Positions 59,614 to 64,000 of a stretch of DNA of 64,000 nt are shown here, piece by piece. Numbering within the stretch: position 1 is the first letter of the stretch; each line of letters begins with the position of its first letter. A program made the position numbers and the translations under genes. The notes beneath the pieces were generated by a model, which was not told the DNA's origin, ran no database searches, and saw only the letters and a list, made by a program, of their open reading frames with translations. Source of the DNA: Conexibacter sp. DBS9H8 (GTDB taxonomy: Bacteria; Actinomycetota; Thermoleophilia; Solirubrobacterales; Solirubrobacteraceae); the NCBI RefSeq assembly GCF_023330685.1, contig NZ_CP097128.1, positions 2,046,001 to 2,110,000 on the forward strand. The letters are read 5' to 3'.

Positions 59614-60567
59614 GTCAGGATCGACGTCGACGTTCGCGGTCGCCCGGATGAGGTACAGCGGACGGCCCTTCACCTCGTCGTAGATGCGGCCGACGTACTC
59701 TCCGATGATCCCGATTGTGATCAGCTGGATGCCTCCGAGCAGCAGCATGGAGATCTCGACGGTCGAGAAACCGGGCAGGTAGGAGCCGACGATCTTGAGT
59801 GCGATGACGACCGGAATCGCGACGAGGGCGAGGGCGGAGATGACGAACCCGAGCAGCGTCGCGAGTTGCAGCGGCCGGTGCGAGAACCCGGAGATCGCAT
59901 CCAGTGAGAAGCTCAGCATCCGCGCGAGCGTGTACTTGGTCTCACCGGCGAAGCGCGGGTCGCGGTCATAGACGACCGCGGATTGCGTGTAGCCGACCCA
60001 CACCGTCATGCCCCGCAGAAAGCGGCTGCGCTCGCGCATCGACAGCAGCGCGGTGAGGGCCCGGCGGTCAAGCAGGCGGAAGTCCCCCGAGTTGTGGACG
60101 AGGTCGACGCTCGTGAACCAGTCAAAGAGCCGGTAGAAGAGCGAGGCGGTCGTCAGCTTGAAGCGCGACTCCCCGGCGCGCCGCGCCCGGACCGCATAGA
60201 CGACGTCAGAGCCCGACCGCCAGCGGTCGAGCATCTCGACGATCAGCTCCGGCGGGTCCTGCAGGTCGGCGTCGAGCATCACGATCGCGTTGCCATCGGC
60301 ATGGTCGAGCCCCGCCGTGAGCGCCATCTGATGCCCGAAGTTGCGGGAGAGGAAGATCGCTTTGACCCGCGGGTCCCGGTCGGCGAGGGCGGCCAGCAGC
60401 ACCTCGGAGCCGTCACTGGATCCGTCGTCGACGAGGACGAGCTCGAAGGGAACGTCGGCGAGGGCCGAACAGACCCGGCCGTAGAAGGCCTCGAGGGTGC
60501 CCCGCTCGTTGTAGACCGGCGCGACCACGCTCAACAGATCCAGGGTGCGGCCGGACGCCAAGCTCAC
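59554..60567 (-). CDS. GtrB/DPM-like family 2 glycosyltransferase with membrane helices
   Basis: The 337-residue protein has a GT-A fold with VVAPVYNERGTLEAF, the VDDGSSDGS loop and DADLQDPPE metal site, then two C-terminal membrane helices (about residues 238-258 and 272-300). This is the form of polyprenol-phosphate glucosyl or mannosyl transferases such as GtrB. GTG 60567 is chosen because TACGAT lies 7 nt before it; the frame extends upstream to 60591. It ends with a disordered Pro/Ala tail that overlaps cysE tail to tail. Confidence 0.88.
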   Translation of the reverse strand: MSLASGRTLDLLSVVAPVYNERGTLEAFYGRVCSALADVPFELVLVDDGSSDGSEVLLAALADRDPRVKAIFLSRNFGHQMALTAGLDHADGNAIVMLDADLQDPPELIVEMLDRWRSGSDVVYAVRARRAGESRFKLTTASLFYRLFDWFTSVDLVHNSGDFRLLDRRALTALLSMRERSRFLRGMTVWVGYTQSAVVYDRDPRFAGETKYTLARMLSFSLDAISGFSHRPLQLATLLGFVISALALVAIPVVIALKIVGSYLPGFSTVEISMLLLGGIQLITIGIIGEYVGRIYDEVKGRPLYLIRATANVDVDPDSPAGRAGADAPPGLETNRS

Positions 60568-60595
60568 ACCCGCGATCGTAGTGCCCTGCACGTGC

Positions 60596-62011
60596 TCAGG
60601 TCTGGAAGCCGAGGATGACCGGGCCGTGGGGGATGTAGGGGATCGCGGTGCTCAGCATCACCCAGGCGCTGAACCACAGCGCCGCCTTGGCCAGCTTGCG
60701 GTCCGCTGAGAGGGCGACGGGAACGAGCATCCAGCTGACGTACCAGGGAAGGATCGAGCTTGTCGCCATCAGCAGCCAGAAGGTCGCCCAGCCGGCCCCG
60801 TCGATCCAGTCGAGCTCGCCGCTCCGAACCCGCCAGAGCAACCGCAGGCAGATGACCACGAACACCGCCCCGAACAGCATCGAGATCACATGGCTGGCCG
60901 CCTGCCACTGCAAGGCGGTCGAGAAGAAGCCGGGAATGCTCTGCCAGCCGCCCTCGCCCTGAACCTGGCTGAGAGTGTGGAACATCTGCACCAGGCCCGT
61001 CCCGAACACCGCGATGCCGACGCCGATGGAAACCACGGCCGCGACGGCTGCTCCGAGCAGGACGTCGCGGCGCAGCGTGCGACCGCCCGCCGGCGGCTCT
61101 GCCAGCAGCGCGAAGGGCAGGAAAACGCCGCCGGTGAGCTTGATCGCCGCGGCGACGATGGCCAACGCGCCACTCGCGCGCTCGCGCCCGGAGAGCAGCG
61201 CGAGGATCCCGCCGGTCGCCGGCACGAGCATCAGCAGGTCGTTGTGCCCGCCCCCGACGGCATAGAGGACGACGAACGGGTTGAGCCCGAACAGCGCGAC
61301 CGCTCGCACCGGATTCACCCCCCGTATCCGCGCCCCCCGCCACAGCATGGCGGTGATCGCGACCGTGGAGAGTGCCGCGATCGTCTTGTACGCGTAGGCA
61401 CTGAAGGCGATCGCACCCGTTGTCGCGGTGTTCGCGAACAGTCCCGACAGCAGCGTGAACAGTGGCCCATAGACGGTCGGCGTGCGGATCCACTTGTCCC
61501 CGATGTAGGGAGCGAGTGGATCGAGGGCGAGCACCTGGGAACCGTGGGTGTACGGGTTCACGTGCAACCCGAAGAACATCCGGGCGTACTCCTGGTAGCT
61601 GAACAGGTCAGTCGAGAAGAGCGGCGGCGCAAGCAGCACGACGGTGAGGAAGCCGGCCATCGCGAGGATGACGGCCCGTGGGGTGAGGCGGTCGGCGCAG
61701 AGAACGACGGCGATCCACCCGCCGAACATGACGGCGAGGGTGGCGAGCAGTTCACCGGCCCGCAGGTGCAGACCGAGCGGAAGCAGCGGTCCCGCGAGGG
61801 CCGGTAGTGAGGAGACGACGGCGATCGACTGGGGGAGGAGCGTGCTCGTCTTCAGCGCGGCGAGGGAGAGCAGCGCCCCGGTGAGAACGATGGCGATGAG
61901 ACCGGCGCGGCCGGCCACCGTACGGAGATCGCGTTCGGGGCTGATCTCCGCGGCACTGCCCAGCTCGAGGGCGGGCTGACCCGCGGTGGTGAAGCCTCCA
62001 AGTGAACTCAC
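60596..62011 (-). CDS. MptB-like GT-C polyprenol-phosphate mannosyltransferase
   Basis: The 471-residue integral membrane protein has about twelve to thirteen helices. An early loop carries STDLFSYQEYARMFFG and NPYTHGSQVL, the acidic and NPY pattern of GT-C mannosyltransferases of the MptA/MptB class, and GLNPFVVLYAVGGGHNDLLML is also characteristic. It would use polyprenol-phosphate mannose as donor to extend an envelope lipoglycan. The start is GTG 62011. Its stop is 28 nt before the GtrB-like gene start on the same strand, suggesting an operon. Confidence 0.83.
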   Translation of the reverse strand: MSSLGGFTTAGQPALELGSAAEISPERDLRTVAGRAGLIAIVLTGALLSLAALKTSTLLPQSIAVVSSLPALAGPLLPLGLHLRAGELLATLAVMFGGWIAVVLCADRLTPRAVILAMAGFLTVVLLAPPLFSTDLFSYQEYARMFFGLHVNPYTHGSQVLALDPLAPYIGDKWIRTPTVYGPLFTLLSGLFANTATTGAIAFSAYAYKTIAALSTVAITAMLWRGARIRGVNPVRAVALFGLNPFVVLYAVGGGHNDLLMLVPATGGILALLSGRERASGALAIVAAAIKLTGGVFLPFALLAEPPAGGRTLRRDVLLGAAVAAVVSIGVGIAVFGTGLVQMFHTLSQVQGEGGWQSIPGFFSTALQWQAASHVISMLFGAVFVVICLRLLWRVRSGELDWIDGAGWATFWLLMATSSILPWYVSWMLVPVALSADRKLAKAALWFSAWVMLSTAIPYIPHGPVILGFQT

Positions 62012-62059
62012 GGGAGGGAAGCATGCCCGCTCAACCAGCGGGAAAGCATGAGACGAACG

Positions 62060-62800
62060 TTAAGATCGTGTAAGCGAGGGCGGATGGGTCCGGCGCATCT
62101 TCGGCACGAGGAGGAACGCCTCAGCGGCGATCCGCCACGACATTTTGGACGAACCGGCACGGCGGTCGGTGAAGATGATTGGCACCTCACGGACTCGAAA
62201 GCCGGCCTGGATCGCACGGTAGGTCACCTCGATCTGAAACCCGTAGCCGTCCGCGCGAACGGACTCGAGATCGATCCGCTCGAGTACCCGCCGGTGGATG
62301 CACTTATATCCGCCCGTGAGGTCGCGGACGTCGATCCCAAGGATCGTGCGGGCGTAGAGGCCGCCCCCGCGGCTGATCAGTCGGCGCAGCATGCCCCAGT
62401 TGCGGGTACCCCCGCCGGGGACGTAGCGCGACCCGATCACGAGGTCAGCCTCCTCTGCGGCGGCGACGAGGGCCGGCAGATGAGCGGGATCGTGGGAGAA
62501 ATCGGCATCCATCTCCATCACGAGTTCGGCGCCGGCGGCGAGCGCCCGAGTGAAGCCCGCCGTGTAGGCCTTGCCCAGGCCCGCCTTCTCGAGACGATGG
62601 AGCACCTCGACGCAGTCGAATTCGGTGGCGAGCGCGTCCGCGAGCGCGCCGGTCCCGTCGGGGGAGTTGTCGTCGACGATGAGAACACGATGATCGCCCG
62701 GGGCGACCTGCTCGAGGGCGGCGTGAACGGCCGGGATGATCCGGTTGATGTTCTCCGCCTCGTTGTAGGTCGGCATCACCAACCAGACGCGCTCATGCAT
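62060..62800 (-). CDS. Polyprenol-phosphate mannose synthase (Ppm1/DPM1-like)
   Basis: The 246-residue soluble GT2 enzyme has MPTYNEAENINRII, VDDNSPDGTG, MDADFSHDP and GYGFQIEVTYRAIQAG, the motifs of dolichol/polyprenol-phosphate mannosyltransferases. It would make the lipid-linked mannose donor from GDP-mannose. It lacks membrane helices, as in stand-alone DPM1. TACGAT lies 9 nt before ATG 62800. It precedes the MptB-like gene on the same strand, so donor synthesis and use are linked. Confidence 0.93.
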   Translation of the reverse strand: MHERVWLVMPTYNEAENINRIIPAVHAALEQVAPGDHRVLIVDDNSPDGTGALADALATEFDCVEVLHRLEKAGLGKAYTAGFTRALAAGAELVMEMDADFSHDPAHLPALVAAAEEADLVIGSRYVPGGGTRNWGMLRRLISRGGGLYARTILGIDVRDLTGGYKCIHRRVLERIDLESVRADGYGFQIEVTYRAIQAGFRVREVPIIFTDRRAGSSKMSWRIAAEAFLLVPKMRRTHPPSLTRS

Positions 62801-62856
62801 AGGGGGAAGATCGTAGGAGGTGGGGCCGGCCGGGCGGTTGCCCGGCTCGGTGGAGC

Positions 62857-63315
62857 TCAGCGCCGGACGTAGGCGACGCGATTCCAGCTCGGCTCGGGGG
62901 CGAGCTCGATCGGTTCGCCGCCTCGTTCAGGCTGAATGTAAACGAAGCCGGTGCTGTGCACGTCGAAGCAGACGTCGAGCTCACCCTCCTTGACCCGCTG
63001 GTCGAGCCAGGCGGTGCGGAAGATGAGGCGCCTGAGCCAGTGCACGAGGGATCGGTCCGAGGGGCCGACGAGCTCGGGCCAGCAGTCGTTGACATGCTCT
63101 CCCAGCGCGGAGGCCGGGTCGGTCACCTCGCCGTTGACGACGAGGTTGATGAGATCCTCCGCCTCATCCTCTTCGACCTCGGCGCCGATGAAGCCGAGCC
63201 GACGGGCGGCTTGTTCGCAGCGCTCCCGGAAATCGCGTTCGTTGAAGGTGAAGCGTAGGTCGCCGTATTCCAGGACGAAGTCGTCCCCGGAGCTGTAATT
63301 GCCGCGTCTGTGCAT
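62857..63315 (-). CDS. Hypothetical acidic protein
   Basis: Not recognised. The 152-residue soluble protein is acidic and mixed alpha/beta, with FTFNERDFRERCEQAARRLGF near residue 23, an EVEEDEAEDLINLVVNG segment, and a C-terminal strand pattern ending EPSWNRVAYVRR. ATG 63315 is chosen because the upstream in-frame extension to 63525 lacks protein-like character; TAAGAT lies 11 nt upstream. It is divergent from the response-regulator gene. Confidence 0.65.
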   Translation of the reverse strand: MHRRGNYSSGDDFVLEYGDLRFTFNERDFRERCEQAARRLGFIGAEVEEDEAEDLINLVVNGEVTDPASALGEHVNDCWPELVGPSDRSLVHWLRRLIFRTAWLDQRVKEGELDVCFDVHSTGFVYIQPERGGEPIELAPEPSWNRVAYVRR

Positions 63316-63484
63316 GAGCCGTCGGCATCTTATGGCCGATTCCTGCCCCCGCGCAGTGACTGGGCGGGATGTTGCAGTGCGGGCGGGGCGGGGGGCGCTG
63401 AGATTGCCGCAGAAAGCGAGAAAACGCGCCGGTCGAGTGTGCCAAGAGCGGGGGAGACGGGGCGCTCCGACGCCTCTATGGCAC

Positions 63485-64000
63485 ATGAATTGCAACTGCG
63501 CCACGATCCTCATCACCGGCCCCAACCGTGCGGCCCGAGCCTATGTCGGAGACAACCTGACCGCCGACGGACACGACGTCCGCGTCGCGCCCACGGTGGA
63601 GACGGCCTGGCAGATGCTCGCAGCAGACTCCGTCGACCTCGTCATCGTCGACCTCAGTGACTTCGGACGCTATGACCGGGCGGGACTCGAGTTCATCGGT
63701 CGGGTCCGACAGCCGGCTCGGCTCGGGGCAGGCACGGATGCGGCGGTCCCGATCATCTCGCTGGCGCCACGGCTCGGTGAGCTCGAGCGCGTGCGCGTCC
63801 TCGAGCGAGGCAGTGATGACCTCCTTCAGATCCCCTACGCCTACGCCGAGCTTCGGGCGCGGGTCGCGGCGCTGCTGCGCCGCGCCCAGGGTGAGTGGAG
63901 GGCCGGTCGGATCCGGGTCGGTCCCTTGGAGATCGACGCCGGAGCGCGTCAGGCGTGGATGGACGCCCGGCCGCTTCCCCTCACGGCCAAGGAGCTCGCC
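63485..64000 (+). CDS. OmpR/PhoB-type response regulator with atypical receiver (incomplete)
   Basis: The frame from ATG 63485 stays open to the window end (172 codons visible). Residues about 7-125 form a receiver domain with the candidate phosphoacceptor D56 (VDLVIVDLSDF). The usual acidic pair near the N-terminus is replaced by LITGPN, and the usual conserved Lys is replaced by Gln (LLQIPYAYAEL), so normal phosphorylation is doubtful. Residues from about 145 begin the winged-helix effector domain (GRIRVGPLEIDAGARQAWM ... LPLTAKELA). The gene resembles unphosphorylated regulators of GlnR type in some actinobacteria. Confidence 0.82.
   Translation, partial: MNCNCATILITGPNRAARAYVGDNLTADGHDVRVAPTVETAWQMLAADSVDLVIVDLSDFGRYDRAGLEFIGRVRQPARLGAGTDAAVPIISLAPRLGELERVRVLERGSDDLLQIPYAYAELRARVAALLRRAQGEWRAGRIRVGPLEIDAGARQAWMDARPLPLTAKELA

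Noticed and set aside
1-64000. CRISPR arrays, prophage or insertion sequences
   Set aside because: No regularly spaced repeats, phage structural genes or transposase motifs were seen.

Overview
The window is very GC-rich, densely coded chromosomal DNA from a bacterium of actinobacterial type. The lifestyle genes suggest a Thermoleophilia / Solirubrobacterales-like lineage: a DUF1707 protein, an HDOD-LuxR regulator, a polyprenol-phosphate-mannose pathway, many leaderless starts and a translation/arginine supercluster (infC-rpmI-rplT, trmH-pheST, argCJBD). This placement is an inference from gene content and codon use; no rRNA is present to settle it. There is no prophage, CRISPR array or intact insertion sequence.

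Layout. 0.1-6.7 kb: LysR regulator followed by a molybdopterin oxidoreductase system (Fe-S/NrfD fusion, catalytic subunit, TorD-like chaperone). 6.7-20.8 kb: mixed metabolic and envelope genes (acyl-CoA dehydrogenase, MMPL transporter, secreted lipase, SDR, aldehyde dehydrogenase, rpiA, PlsC-like acyltransferase, esterase, EamA transporter, methyltransferase), with a decayed chemotaxis receptor at 10.8-11.3 kb. 20.9-27.2 kb: orphan PIN protein, secreted glycosidase-like protein, an hsdM remnant beside tRNA-Gly, a secreted SGNH hydrolase, a membrane acyltransferase and tRNA-Cys. 27.2-30.7 kb: DUF1707 protein, then a MarR-YceI-flavin reductase-VOC dioxygenase group with two matching operator-like palindromes. 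31.2-32.3 kb: a methyltransferase pseudogene and tRNA-Val. 32.4-45.2 kb: thrS preceded by a Thr-rich leader peptide, infC with a very long tail, rpmI, rplT, a TrmH-family methylase, pheS, pheT and argC-J-B-D, nearly all overlapping or touching. 45.2-48.2 kb: CHAD-domain protein, ParA ATPase and coiled-coil protein. 48.2-55.5 kb: dnaE, zwf, nfo, gltX. 55.7-59.6 kb: HDOD-LuxR regulator, Rrf2 regulator, a small unknown protein, cysK and cysE. 59.5-62.8 kb: three glycosyltransferases of a polyprenol-phosphate-sugar pathway. The window ends inside an OmpR-type regulator.

Working together. The most coherent units are: (i) the molybdoenzyme operon with its own regulator and chaperone; (ii) the electrophile/quinone-type detoxification group under MarR control; (iii) the translation genes continuing by overlap into arginine biosynthesis and then into CHAD-ParA; (iv) Rrf2 plus cysK/cysE for cysteine synthesis; (v) mannosylation of an envelope glycan. 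The two observations I regard as potentially new are a leaderless 19-codon leader peptide with three consecutive Thr codons before thrS, which looks like ribosome-mediated attenuation, and the CHAD-ParA-coiled-coil cluster, which could be a polyphosphate-granule positioning system. Many starts in the window sit 6-8 nt after a TANNNT -10 hexamer, so leaderless mRNAs appear common; I used this to choose several start codons.
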